Source: CAIRTM01 sp963723235 | GTDB taxonomy: Bacteria > Desulfobacterota > WTBG01 > CAIYCZ01 > CAIRTM01 | DNA length: 35,934 nucleotides | Reading direction: 5' to 3' | Assembly (NCBI GenBank): GCA_963723235.1 | Contig: CAVRPV010000005.1 | Location: forward strand, 1-35,934 | Shown: one piece after another, positions 9,306-18,275 of the stretch | Layout: each line of letters opens with the position of its first letter | How positions within the stretch are numbered: position 1 is the first letter of the stretch | The notes under the pieces: generated by a model | Told to the model about the DNA's origin: nothing | What the model saw: only the letters and a program-made list of their open reading frames with translations | Databases searched by the model: none | Made by a program: the position numbers and the translations under genes

Positions 9306-10257
9306 CGCTACATTGCAGTTTAACGACGCCTATACCCGAGAGGACGTTCCCTGCATCATCTGCGGAATTAAGGACGAGGAATTCCAATTCAATACTCCTG
9401 AGCGGCTGGTTAAGTGCAGGCGCTGCGGTCTTTATTACAATAACCCCCGCCTTGATCTTGAAAGCAGAAAAAAAATTTATGCTGAGGATTATTTTGTAGT
9501 AGGAAGCGAGACTGCCGGACTTGATTACAAGGCATATGAAAACTACATAGCCGACAAGCCGCTTGTTATCAAGAACGGTGCACCGCCGCATAAAGAAAAT
9601 TGAAGCTACCTTGGGTTCGAAGAGGACAGCCTGCTGGATGTGGGGTGTGCAACGGGTTTTTCTTTAATTGCTGCCCAGCAGCGTGGATGGCAGGCCGAAG
9701 GTCTTGAGTTTTCAAAATATTGTGTTGATTATGCGCATGGGCTGGGCCTGAATGTACAGCAGGGAACACTGAAAAGCTATCAAGGATCGGCTGAAACTTT
9801 TGACGCAATTACCATGTGGGATTATTTGGAGCATTCGCCTGAACCGCTTGATGACCTGAAAATATGCGAATAACTCTTAAGGCCGGGTGGTGGGATTTTT
9901 TTGTCAATTCCCAATATCGACTCTTGGTCGTTTAAGCTCTCGAAAGAAGAATGGATGGGGTTGAAGAACATAGAGCATCTGTACTTCTATAGCAGGGAAA
10001 CCATGGCTCGTCTGGCTGCTATGGCAGGATTGAATATGGAGCGCAGCTTCTACCATGGACGCGATGTGGCGTTGGCTTTTTTTCTGTCCCGCATACAGTA
10101 CTATGTTGCATTTAAACCCTTGCAGAGGGTACTCGAAAAAATTGCTGCCCTGCAAACTGTTAAAAATGTATCATTTTATTTGAATCCCTACGATATTCTC
10201 AATATAGTTCTTAGAAAACCATGCTTGACAAAGGATTACTCGGATGGAAAAAAATAA
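9292..10257 (+). CDS. SAM-dependent methyltransferase with zinc-ribbon N-terminus, two in-frame stops
   Basis: All of the recognisable protein lies in one frame from the ATG at 9292 to TAA at 10255. TGA at 9601-9603 and TAA at 9871-9873 interrupt it. The N-terminal 45 residues have CIICG...CRRCG, a four-cysteine metal-binding knuckle seen before many class I methyltransferases of glycan clusters. LLDVGCATGFSLIA is SAM-binding motif I, and FDAITMWDYLEH is the post-motif region. Around 9580-9607 frame 3 reads RRIKKIEA, the expected helix before motif I. The first stop is therefore explained by two compensating indels rather than a point nonsense mutation. Near 9871 the expected sequence LLRPGGGIF resumes in the same frame. 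The start overlaps the radical SAM gene and the end overlaps the FAD gene, so the three are translationally linked. The substrate is unknown. Confidence 0.72.
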
Positions 10258-11649
10258 TAAGGGTGTCATAATCGGTGCCGGGCCTGCCGGCTTGGCTGCC
10301 GCCGAAACACTCTCGAAAAGCGACCGAACGTTTACGGTGCTTGAGGCGAGTGACCATACTGGTGGTATTTCGGCAACCATCGAGCATAATGGATTTTTAT
10401 TTGACTTGGGCGGGCATCGTTTCTTTACCAAAAATCATGAAATTGACAAGTATGTTGACGAACTGTTGGGCGAAGAAAAAGTTATGGTCGACCGCTCCAG
10501 CAAAATTCTTTTGAGGGGCAAGTTTTTTGACTATCCCCTGCGGCCCGTAAATGCCATGCTGGGGCTGGGTATTCCGACCGCAACGTCCGTAATGGTCAAT
10601 TATGCCCTGGAACGCCTGAAAACCAAGAAACAACCTGCAAACCTGGAAGAATGGATGGTGCAGGAATTCGGCACAACTCTGTATAAGCTTTTTTTTAAAA
10701 CCTATACCGAAAAAGTCTGGGGGATAGACTGTAACAGAATTTCCGCAGCATGGGGCGCGCAACGCATCAAGGGTCTTTCTCTCCGCTCAGCCATAGCTGA
10801 CGCATTTTTAAAAACAGGGCAAAAGATGCTGCCTCGCTGGTTACCCATTTTGCCTATCCCCGTTTGGGGATCGGCGTAATTTCAGATAAGCTTGCCGAGA
10901 CAATTAATTCGCCTAATCGACTTTTGTTCAATGCCCCCGCTACGGAGCTGCATCACGAAAACGGAATAATTACAGCTGTTGTCTATGGCGACGGGGCGCA
11001 AAAGCTCGAAACCGATTTTGTTATTTCCAGTATGCCCATCACCGAGCTTATTACAGCGCTACGGCCAGCAGCCCCACAGGAAGTTATTGATGCCGCCGTC
11101 GCCTTGAAATACCGGGATTTAGTGTGTGTTGCTCTAATGTTCGATATGCAATACGTAACCGATCAGACGTGGATTTATATTCATGAGCCGCACATTGATT
11201 TTGGCAGATTGCATGAGCCTAAAAACTGGAGTGTGCATATGGCACCTTCCGACAAATCATGCGTGGTGTTCGAGTATTTCTGCAACGAAGGTGACGCGGT
11301 TTGGAATACCGACGATGCTGCATTGGTTGAAAAAACCAAGCACCAGTTTGCCATGACTCAAATATCTCCCGGGGCATCGGAAAAAGTTATAGACTACAAA
11401 GTGGTACGAACTCATAAAACCTACCCCAGCTATGAAATCGGTTTCAGTAAACCGCTTATGAAAATCCGCGATTATTTGAAACAATTCTCTAACCTGCAAC
11501 TTGTGGGCCGTTACGGAACCTATAAGTACAACAATCTTGATCATTCGATTGAAACCGGCATTAAAGGCGCCCAGAATATTATGGGCGCTAGCCATGATAC
11601 CTTCCAGGTCAATACCGAGGATGAGTATCTTGAGGAGATTAAGAAATAG
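10244..11649 (+). CDS. FAD-dependent oxidoreductase, amine-oxidase/UDP-galactopyranose-mutase-like, one frameshift
   Basis: About 468 residues. The N-terminal Rossmann motif GAGPAGLAAAETL, an acidic strand end (VLEASDHTGG) and FDLGGHRFFTKN are typical of the protoporphyrinogen-oxidase/amine-oxidase superfamily found in polysaccharide clusters. A change of frame near 10830-10850 joins SLRSAIADAFL to the expected FAYPRLGIGVISDKLAE. The second half keeps the substrate and FAD-closing region QLVGRYGTYKYNNLDHSIETG. Its start lies 14 bases inside the methyltransferase end, so it is the last gene of an overlapping trio. UDP-galactopyranose mutases contain a related GGH motif, and a flavin-dependent sugar ring contraction or oxidation is possible, but no family-specific residue settles the activity. 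Confidence 0.75.
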
Positions 11650-11723
11650 GTTTCGATTGTAGTGCCCTTGACTGACAACCCGGAATAGCGAAGATGGTGC
11701 ACCGGTAAGGGCAAAAAACGATT

Positions 11724-12769
11724 CTATGAAAAATATTTCAGCACCCGGATAATGCCCATTTTGGCTTTCTGCCGGTGCGCAGGCACATCCCCGCCGGCAG
11801 CAAGCTCGTTTTTATGTTCCTTGTAAAAATTGAATGCCCGCAGCAGCATTTCTTCGTTGGTGAGCGTCGGTTTCCATTCAAGAGTTTGCTTTATTTTTTC
11901 AGTTTCAAACACGAAATCTTCGGCAATCATTTTATATTGATATGGCCCCAGAGGTGAGAGTGCCCAACTTGTAACAAATTTTCATAGCCAGGAGCGTTGG
12001 CGCTTTAGGGAGCGGAACGACTCGCGAGGTAGAGCCAACCTTGTCGATTACGTATTGATACACATTTTTAAATGACTTTACATTATCACTGCCGATATTA
12101 AAAATATCTGATTTTGACTGTTTTTTCATATGAGCGAAAACATGCTTCTGCCAGGTCGCGGGCATAAATAAATTGATATACATTGTCTCCTCCGCCAACG
12201 ACATAGACCTTCTTGTTCTCTTCAATAAATTCATAAAGGATTGACAGCAACCCAAGCCGTCCGGCATCCATAATAGTCGGGCAGCGTAGTATGATGCTTG
12301 CATTTATGGCGTCTTTATATTCAAGCAGTATTTTTTCACCTTCCCACTTGGAAACTCCATAAATTTCAATCGGGATGAGGAGTATCGGTTTCCATAACTT
12401 TTCTGCCGAAAGGATTACCCCACAGACAGTTGCTGGAGGTAAAAACAAGATGGGGAATCTTGTTTTTGACTGCGGCCTCGACAACGCGACGAGTACCATC
12501 AACATTAGAAGTCCAGAGAAGATTTTTATCCGAAACATTATGGGCCAATTGCGCAGCCAAATGAAAGACCACATCAAAAGGGCCATATTTTTTCATACAG
12601 GCTCAAGTTGATCCGGATTACGGATATCTCCCTGCAAAGAAACAGTGCGCTCGACCTTATCAATATCGGGGGCCAAATCATATATAACGGATTCAATCCC
12701 CTTCTCGGAAAGATATTTTTTAAGTACAGTACCGAAAAATCCGGCCCCGCCTGTAATAAGTGCTTTCAT
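11724..12769 (-). CDS. NAD-dependent epimerase/dehydratase (extended SDR), several frameshifts
   Basis: Reading the minus strand from the ATG at 12769 gives MKALITGGAGFFGTVL, the GxxGxxG NAD site of extended short-chain dehydrogenases. FDVVFHLAA, VFTSSNCLW (catalytic serine region), YGVSKWEGEK (YxxxK) and FNIGSDNVKSF follow in three frames. Frame changes fall near 12597, 12380, 12110 and 11940; with these repaired, a normal 348-residue NDP-sugar epimerase or dehydratase results, ending LEWKPTLTNEEMLLRAFNFY. It faces the FAD gene tail to tail across 74 bp. It probably supplies a modified nucleotide sugar for the same glycan. Whether it is a 4-epimerase, a 4,6-dehydratase or another type cannot be told. 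Confidence 0.75.
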
Positions 12770-12894
12770 AGCCTAGTTCCTCTAAGAAATCGTATGCCTT
12801 TGTGGTGTAAGCTTTTGCCAAGTATACGTGTGTATAGACAAAAAAACAAGGGGCATTCGCGGGTATGGCGGCCGGAGCGCTGAAGCACGGTGTG

Positions 12895-14034
12895 CTAATT
12901 GTGACGTCTCGCCGTGCTACCTTTTTTGGGGGGGCAGGTCACTGCGCATTCGGCAATCAGTTCCTGATTGGTGGGATAGCGCGCGATTAATGCCAGCAGC
13001 TCTTCCATGGCCTCTTTCGGCCGCATATCGGCAAAACGGCGCCGCAGGCCGGTCATCATCGCGTATTCTTCCGGGTCAAAAAGCCGCTCTTCCTTGCGGG
13101 TGCCGCTTGAGCTGATGTTGACGGCCGGAAAAACAGCGCGCTCAGCCAGGCTGCGCTCAAGAATGATTTCGCTGTTGCCGGTTCCCTTGAATTCCTCAAA
13201 GATCATCTCATCCATGCGCGAGCCCGTGTCAATGAGCGCGGTTGCCAGAATGGTTACTGATCCGCCGTCTTCCACTGCGCGCGCCAGGCCGAAAAACCGT
13301 CGCGGTATTTCAAGCGCACCGGTCTCCAGTCCGCCCGACATGGTGCGGCCCGTGCGCGTGCCGCGCTGGTTGAATGCCCGTCCCATGCGGGTCAGGCTGT
13401 CCACCAGCACCACCACATCGTTGCCGCACTCAAGCTCGGTACGGATGCAGGCCATGGTCATCTCCACCAGTTCAATATGCTCCTGCACGCTTTGGTCGCT
13501 GCTGCTGTGCAGCACCTCGGCTTTGACCGCGCGCCGGAAATGCGTTACCTCCTCAGGGCGCTCATCCACCAGCAGCACGATAATGCGGGCAAAAGGGTGC
13601 GCGTGATGAATGGCCGCGGCCAGGTTTTCAAGAATAGTGGTTTTGCCTGCCTTGGGAGGCGCGACAATTAAACCGCGTGTGCCTTTTCCGATAGGCGCGA
13701 CCAGGTCGATAACGCGCATGCTTGTCAGGCCGCATTCAGCCAGATTAAAGCGTTCAAAAGGGTCTATGGCCGTCAGGCGGGTATAGGGTGTGCGTCGCTG
13801 GAAAGCCTTACTGGAAAGCTGGTTGATTGATTCAATATTTTCAAGAACCAGGCCTTTTTTCCCGCGTTGTGCAGTGCCCGCAATGGTTGCGCCCTGCACA
13901 AGGCCGTGTTCGCGTATGAGCGCTTGAGGAACCATGATCTCATCGGGCTGCTGCCGAAAGGAATACTGCGGGTCGCGCAGGACGCCGCCACCGTGTTTGC
14001 CCGGTTTAAAAATACCGTTTACTGTTTCCGCCAT
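12895..14034 (-). CDS. rho: transcription termination factor Rho, short form without N-terminal helical domain
   Basis: A 379-residue protein from the ATG at 14034. The helicase core is complete: APPKAGKT (Walker A, about 125-132), LLVDERPEE (about 155-163), VVVLVDSLTR (Walker B, about 207-216), Q-loop GRTMSGG (about 229-235), FFGLARAVEDGGSVTI, and EEFKGTGNSEI (R-loop). E. coli Rho is 419 residues. Here the 47-residue N-terminal helical domain is missing, and the RNA-binding cold-shock-like domain begins almost at once with GIFKPGKHGGGVLRDP. The usual RNP-1 element GFGFLR is replaced by GGGVLR. From memory, this HGGGVLRDP form resembles Rho sequences from PVC-type bacteria; a database search would be needed. 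An upstream in-frame reading to 14190 looks like leader sequence. The gene is intact. Confidence 0.88.
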   Translation of the reverse strand: MAETVNGIFKPGKHGGGVLRDPQYSFRQQPDEIMVPQALIREHGLVQGATIAGTAQRGKKGLVLENIESINQLSSKAFQRRTPYTRLTAIDPFERFNLAECGLTSMRVIDLVAPIGKGTRGLIVAPPKAGKTTILENLAAAIHHAHPFARIIVLLVDERPEEVTHFRRAVKAEVLHSSSDQSVQEHIELVEMTMACIRTELECGNDVVVLVDSLTRMGRAFNQRGTRTGRTMSGGLETGALEIPRRFFGLARAVEDGGSVTILATALIDTGSRMDEMIFEEFKGTGNSEIILERSLAERAVFPAVNISSSGTRKEERLFDPEEYAMMTGLRRRFADMRPKEAMEELLALIARYPTNQELIAECAVTCPPKKGSTARRHN

Positions 14035-14125
14035 AATCGTTCCATGTTTAAAAGAGTGTTGGGTTTTCTCATCCCGGTTTCCCCCGGCATGCGGATGTTG
14101 CTGTACGCACGGCAGTGTATGCGAG

Positions 14126-14134
14126 CTTATAGCA
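14126..14134 (-). promoter_or_regulatory. possible extended -10 promoter for rho
   Basis: On the minus strand TGCTATAAG (TG-n-TATAAG) lies about 90 bases before the rho start. A second extended -10, TGCTACAAT, lies at 14279-14287. Neither has a good -35. The 326-bp gap 14035-14360 holds no gene that I can support, so it may be a long regulated leader, as rho leaders are in other bacteria. Confidence 0.3.
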
Positions 14135-14360
14135 CGTGGCTCATCATGCGCACTTGTGTGGTACAGCACGACCGCTGCGGAAGAAATCACCGGCTGGATT
14201 TTTATTCAGCAGCGCTGCGTTTTAAGAATATTCGCGGCAGGGAACCAATGGTATGTTTATCCGGTCTTCAGGGTACACATTGTAGCACGAATTGCACAGA
14301 GCACCACTATTATTATGCGCCTTTGCCGGTATTTTTTATCTGTATCCAGCTGGGCTCGCA

Positions 14361-15599
14361 TCAGCGAATCACACCCTGGCCCCGAAACTCCTGCAGGTCG
14401 TCTTCAGAGTAGCCGAGGCCCAGGAGAATTTCGCTGCTGTGCTCACCCAGACCCGGCGCGGCCAATCGGGTTTTAGCCTCGGCAGCACTGAAGCGGGCCG
14501 GATATCCGGGAATCTTTATGCGGCCGTGCGCGGGGTGTTCGAATTCCACCACATAGGCATTGGCCAGGGCCTGCGGGTCATCAAGAACTTCGCCGACATG
14601 CTGAACCGGCGTGAACATCAGCCCGTTTTTTTGAAACAGATCAATCCACTCATCACGCGTGCGCGTGGCAAGCACCCGGTCAAAAACAGCGACCAGCTCA
14701 GCGACGTGTTTGCGGCGCGCCGACAGGTCCGCAAAGCGGGGATCAGAGAGCAGTTCTTGCTGGCCGGTGATTTCGCAAAACAGCTCCCAGTATTTCTCCT
14801 CGGGATGATGCACGCCGATAATCCATTCCCCGTCAGAGCATTGAAAGCTGTTGCGCAGGGGGGAATTTTCATAGCGTTTCCAGGCAAAGGCGGTATCCCT
14901 GTTCAAAACGCTCTTGGCGTACAGGTTACAGTACATCAGCCAGAGCCCGGCGCTGTAGAGCGAGGTATGCACGGCCTGCGCAACGCCGTGGCGCTCGCGC
15001 GCAAACAGCGCGGCCAGAATGGCATGGCTTGCCGTAATGGCCGCAGCCTGATCAAGCACCGCCATATGGATCAGGCCCGGGGTCTGATCATCATGCAGAT
15101 ACATCATGCCGGAGCGCGCCTGACCCATGGGATCAAATGCGCCCAGATCGGCTGCCGGGCCCTGCTCACCGTACCCGGATACCCCGGCGTGAATAACAGC
15201 GGGATTGATTGTGCGCATGGACTCATAATCGATCCCGAGATCGTGCGTGGTGCTCTGGCGCAGGTTGGTAAGAAATACGTCCGCGGTTTTAATGAGGCGC
15301 TCGAAGATTTCACGCCCTTTTTTTGTTTGTATATCAAGGTGCAGGCCCTTTTTGTTCCGGTTGGAGATTTCAAACATGATGCTCTCACCGCCGGGAACCG
15401 TAATGTCAACACCGCCTATCACGCTCCAGAAACGCTCAGGATCTCCCTTGCCGGTTTCAATCTTAATGATCTCCGCACCCAGGTCGCCCAGAATCGCGCC
15501 CGCGCCGGGTCCGGCATGAAACACGCCGTATTCGACAACGCGTATGCCGCTTAAGGGGCCGTTCGCAAGGCCTGCAGGTGTGGAGTTTTTTTGGTGCAT
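14361..15599 (-). CDS. CaiB/BaiF family III CoA-transferase
   Basis: A 412-residue cytosolic enzyme that moves CoA between carboxylic acids through an aspartyl-CoA anhydride. Visible landmarks are GIRVVEYGVFHAGPGAGAILGDLGAEIIKIE at the N-terminus (family signature), NRNKKGLHLDI, VSGYGEQGP, FDPMGQARSGMM and AVLDQAAA. The aspartate of AVLDQAAA (about 183) aligns with the catalytic Asp169 of formyl-CoA transferase. The C-terminal region FTPVQHVGEVLDDPQ closes the interlocked dimer fold. The start at 15599 is chosen because homology begins soon after; a TTG at 15653 is possible. No strong ribosome site is seen. It is divergent from the MoaD-like gene, with about 180 bp between. The substrate cannot be inferred. 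Confidence 0.85.
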   Translation of the reverse strand: MHQKNSTPAGLANGPLSGIRVVEYGVFHAGPGAGAILGDLGAEIIKIETGKGDPERFWSVIGGVDITVPGGESIMFEISNRNKKGLHLDIQTKKGREIFERLIKTADVFLTNLRQSTTHDLGIDYESMRTINPAVIHAGVSGYGEQGPAADLGAFDPMGQARSGMMYLHDDQTPGLIHMAVLDQAAAITASHAILAALFARERHGVAQAVHTSLYSAGLWLMYCNLYAKSVLNRDTAFAWKRYENSPLRNSFQCSDGEWIIGVHHPEEKYWELFCEITGQQELLSDPRFADLSARRKHVAELVAVFDRVLATRTRDEWIDLFQKNGLMFTPVQHVGEVLDDPQALANAYVVEFEHPAHGRIKIPGYPARFSAAEAKTRLAAPGLGEHSSEILLGLGYSEDDLQEFRGQGVIR

Positions 15600-15779
15600 G
15601 GGATGTGTGCGTATGCGCGGCCGTGGCAGGACCGCAGAAAAAAGTATTTTCAAAATCAGCGCTCAATGTGTAGTATAGTGCAGGTGTGCCGATTAAATGT
15701 CAAGGCAATCGAGCCCCGGTATTTTTCGCGCCGGATCGAACCCGGGCCTCATACCCGCAACAATCAGGAAACCACGGCG

Positions 15780-16043
15780 ATGATACATGTTACCCGCAAA
15801 CTTCTGGGACCGTTTCGCATTTTTGCCGCCGCTGCAGACACAGATGGCGCGGAACAACTCGAACTTGCGCCATGCGCGCGCCTGAGTGAAGCCCTGGGTC
15901 TTGCGCTGCCGCCTGATGCGCCCAGGGTTGTTTTGCTGAACGGTGTTCAGCACGATGATGATCCGCAGCTGAGTGATGGTGATGTTATCACGGTTTTTCC
16001 GCCGATTGCCGGCGGTTGTCCGGAGAACACATGCAGGAATTGA
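15780..16043 (+). CDS. MoaD/ThiS-like beta-grasp protein with tail after Gly-Gly
   Basis: An 87-residue protein. MIHVTRKLLGPF forms a first strand, LSEALGLALPPD fits the helix, and VVLLNGVQHDDDPQLSDGDVITVFPPIAGG matches the end of MoaD/ThiS ubiquitin-like sulfur carriers. In those proteins the Gly-Gly is the very C-terminus and is activated as thiocarboxylate. Here the GG is followed by eight residues, CPENTCRN, and then the stop. AGGAAA lies about 9 bases upstream of the start. The end overlaps the next gene by 13 bases, so the two are translationally coupled. Either the tail is cleaved before use, or the protein acts without thiocarboxylation, or one base is wrong near the end. Confidence 0.8.
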   Translation: MIHVTRKLLGPFRIFAAAADTDGAEQLELAPCARLSEALGLALPPDAPRVVLLNGVQHDDDPQLSDGDVITVFPPIAGGCPENTCRN

Positions 16044-16417
16044 GCGCCGGAACAGGCGTATATACCGTGAGCGCTTCGTTGCAGGTGCTTGGCCCGGACA
16101 TTTTGATTACAGTCTGGGGGGGCACACGCCCGCATGTCGGCGCTCTTGTGGTTTCCTCCCCGCACCCCGATCGCGCTCCGCAAGAAGGCCGGTGTTCAAC
16201 CGTGCTGCAGTTCAGTTTTCCGGGGCACCGTGATAATGTGGTTGCGCGCCGGGTCGCTGAGCGGGTTGCCTCCGCGCTGCAGCGTACGATTGTGGTCAGC
16301 GCCGGCATCCATGTCCCGGATATCACCCCGGCCGGGATTGATACCGTGCTTGCCAACACGGATTGCCTGATTGAAAAAATCATCCGCCTGTTGCGGGACC
16401 CAAATCACGACGAATAG
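16031..16417 (+). CDS. LpdD-like protein (candidate prenylated-flavin decarboxylase partner)
   Basis: A 128-residue protein. The ATG at 16031 has GGAG six bases upstream, inside the end of the MoaD-like gene. Features are GPDILITVWGGTRPHVGA, a strand with LQFSFPGHRDN, a helix with VARRVAERVASAL, then VVSAGIHVPDITPAGID. From memory this pattern (GG-x-x-PH-x-GA, PGH, AGIHV-x-x-IT) matches the LpdD family. That family accompanies the UbiD-like gallate decarboxylase LpdC and is thought to help with its prenylated FMN cofactor. No UbiD or UbiX gene is in the window. The call rests on remembered motif spacing and should be treated as probable, not proven. Its neighbour is a MoaD-like protein, which I do not know as a usual partner. 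Confidence 0.6.
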   Translation: MQELSAGTGVYTVSASLQVLGPDILITVWGGTRPHVGALVVSSPHPDRAPQEGRCSTVLQFSFPGHRDNVVARRVAERVASALQRTIVVSAGIHVPDITPAGIDTVLANTDCLIEKIIRLLRDPNHDE

Positions 16418-16469
16418 TACCGGCCATTGCGCACAGCCATTCCAGTAACCGGCTCATCTCCATCGCCGA

Positions 16470-16691
16470 CTACTCCTGCGGAATATCCTGATTGTGTTCC
16501 CGGGCAATATCCTGCACACCACGGGCCTTGTCAAGCGGGCGCTGGATTGCATTGGTGGCGTCCCGGGCAACTTCATGGTTAAACTGTTCAATGCTGCCCT
16601 TTTCTTCGTCATCCGTCTCGCTCGGGGCTGAGCAGGCCGCAAGGCCCAGCGCCGCACAGAAGCACAGGGCAGGTATCAGAAATTTTTTCAT
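16470..16691 (-). CDS. small lipoprotein
   Basis: A 73-residue precursor with MKKFLIPALCFCAALGLAAC: signal sequence and lipobox LAAC, cysteine 20. The mature part of about 54 residues is charged and acidic (SETDDEEKGSIEQF) and probably helical, without other motifs. AAGGAGAG lies about 6 bases before the ATG, a strong ribosome site. It converges with the LpdD-like gene. Function unknown; a small periplasmic or outer-membrane-anchored helix. Confidence 0.75.
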   Translation of the reverse strand: MKKFLIPALCFCAALGLAACSAPSETDDEEKGSIEQFNHEVARDATNAIQRPLDKARGVQDIAREHNQDIPQE

Positions 16692-16816
16692 AGTCGCTCT
16701 CCTTCACTATGGTTCGTATGGACTGACAGGCTTGTTCAACAATGGGTGTTTCAACCGCCTGCCTGTCCTCTGCCCGCACCCTATCATGGCCTGGCCCTTC
16801 ACGCAAAAATGTTTTC

Positions 16817-16844
16817 TTGACAGCAGGCGCACACCTTTTATATC
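16817..16844 (+). promoter_or_regulatory. sigma-70-type promoter of the Na+ transporter gene
   Basis: TTGACA (16817-16822) matches the -35 consensus exactly. TATATC (16839-16844) follows after 16 bases. The start codon is 70 bases downstream, and AGGTA lies in front of it. Confidence 0.55.
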
Positions 16845-16914
16845 GTAACTACATCTTGCGCTGCATAAACCGGATACGATAATTTATACACCAGTAATCA
16901 AAAACAGGTACACC

Positions 16915-18273
16915 ATGGCAGCACAGCGGGAACATTGGGCCAGCCGGTTCGGATTTGTGCTGGCAGCCGCAGGTTCGGCAATCGGGCTCGGCAATATCTG
17001 GCGCTTTCCCTACAAGTGCGGTGAGTACGGGGGCGGGGCTTTCCTGGCAGCCTATCTCGGGTCTGTCCTCGTTCTCGGGCTGCCGGTAATGATTGCTGAA
17101 ATTATCATCGGCCGCAGCTCTCAAAAAAATCCGGTGGGGGCGTTTCGCGAGCTGCGCTCAAGCCGGTTCTGGCCGCTGGTGGGCTGGATGGGCATTCTGG
17201 CCGGTTTCATCATCCTGTCCTATTACAGCGTGATCGGAGGATGGGTACTGCACTATATTGCAGCCTCCGCTGTCTCCGGGTTTCAAACCGGGATGGCCGC
17301 CGGACAGTTTCAGGCGCTCATGTCCAGCCCGGTGAAACAGGTTGTATGGCACGGACTGTTTATGGTGCTGACCGTTTATATCGTGCGCGGCGGCATCAGC
17401 TCCGGTATTGAGCGCTGGAACAAGGTCCTGATGCCCGGTCTGTTTCTCATTCTTATCGGGCTGATGATACGCTCCCTCATGAGCCCCGGCGCAGGACAGG
17501 CCCTGCGTTTTCTGCTGCAGCCCGATTTTTCCAAGCTGACCCGGACCGGTATTCTGGAAGCCCTGGGCAGCGCATTTTTTTCGCTGAGCCTGGGCATGGG
17601 CGCCATGCTGACCTACGGCAGCTATCTTGACAAAAGAACCAACATTTCCAGCGCGGCCCTTGAAATAAGCGCCCTTGACACCTTCTTTTCCATAATGGCC
17701 GGGCTGATGATTTTCCCGATCGTGTTCAGCTACGGCCTTGACCCCGGGGCCGGGCCCGGACTGCTGTTTGTAACGCTGCCGGAGATATTTGCCCAGCTGC
17801 CGGGCGGCAGGATTTGCGGATTTTTGTTCTTTGTGCTGGTGGCCTTTGCCGCCCTGACCTCGGCCATATCCCTGCTGGAGGTGGTGGTGTCATTTTTTAT
17901 CGATGAGCTGGGCTGGACCCGCAAAAAGGCAGACTACATTCTGGGCGCTGTTATTTTCGTGTGCGGCATCCCTTCGGCCCTGTCCTTCAACCTGTGGAGC
18001 GGGTTCACCCTCATGGGCGGGAAAAACATCTTTGACTTGCTCGACGGGCTTGCCAGCAATATCATGCTGCCGCTGGGAGGGCTTGGCATTGCGGTGTTCG
18101 CCGGCTGGGTTTTAACCCACGGCGAGAAGGAGGCCGAGATCAAGCACGTTGAAAATGCCTTTCATTTCTATGATATCTGGCACGTGCTGATTAAATATGT
18201 AACACCAGTTGCGCTCTTTATTGTGCTCTTGTATACCACCGGCATAATCGGGCTTATTTCCAGGTATTTCTAG
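16915..18273 (+). CDS. sodium-dependent transporter of the neurotransmitter:sodium symporter (NSS) family
   Basis: A 452-residue membrane protein that imports an amino acid or related solute with Na+. The N-terminus GFVLAAAGSAIGLGNIWRFPY followed by KCGEYGGGAFL is the hallmark of transmembrane segment 1 in LeuT/MhsT-type transporters, including the unwound Na+/substrate region. About eleven hydrophobic segments are visible, ending VTPVALFIVLLYTTGIIGLI. The segment SLSLGMGAMLTYGSYLDK fits TM6, the other unwound segment. Length is normal for bacterial members. The start has AGGTA upstream and a promoter 70 bases away. It appears monocistronic. Confidence 0.92.
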   Translation: MAAQREHWASRFGFVLAAAGSAIGLGNIWRFPYKCGEYGGGAFLAAYLGSVLVLGLPVMIAEIIIGRSSQKNPVGAFRELRSSRFWPLVGWMGILAGFIILSYYSVIGGWVLHYIAASAVSGFQTGMAAGQFQALMSSPVKQVVWHGLFMVLTVYIVRGGISSGIERWNKVLMPGLFLILIGLMIRSLMSPGAGQALRFLLQPDFSKLTRTGILEALGSAFFSLSLGMGAMLTYGSYLDKRTNISSAALEISALDTFFSIMAGLMIFPIVFSYGLDPGAGPGLLFVTLPEIFAQLPGGRICGFLFFVLVAFAALTSAISLLEVVVSFFIDELGWTRKKADYILGAVIFVCGIPSALSFNLWSGFTLMGGKNIFDLLDGLASNIMLPLGGLGIAVFAGWVLTHGEKEAEIKHVENAFHFYDIWHVLIKYVTPVALFIVLLYTTGIIGLISRYF

Positions 18274-18275
18274 GG

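Noticed and set aside
12884..12918. AGCACGG...CCGTGCT inverted repeat at the end of rho
   Set aside because: It overlaps the rho coding end, has a 21-base loop and no T-run in the direction of transcription; not supported as a terminator.
14292..15554. Plus-strand reading frame of 420 codons opposite the CoA-transferase
   Set aside because: Long only because the opposite strand is GC-rich coding sequence; the minus strand has the full CaiB/BaiF motif set and this frame has none.
15730..15750. T-arm-like sequence (CCCGGGTTCGATCCG on the minus strand)
   Set aside because: No matching acceptor stem, anticodon arm or D-arm could be formed around it; chance similarity, not a tRNA.
17347..17365. 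TGGCACG resembling a sigma-54 -24 element
   Set aside because: It lies inside the transporter coding sequence and lacks the -12 GC at the right spacing; the same holds for TGGCAC near 25972.
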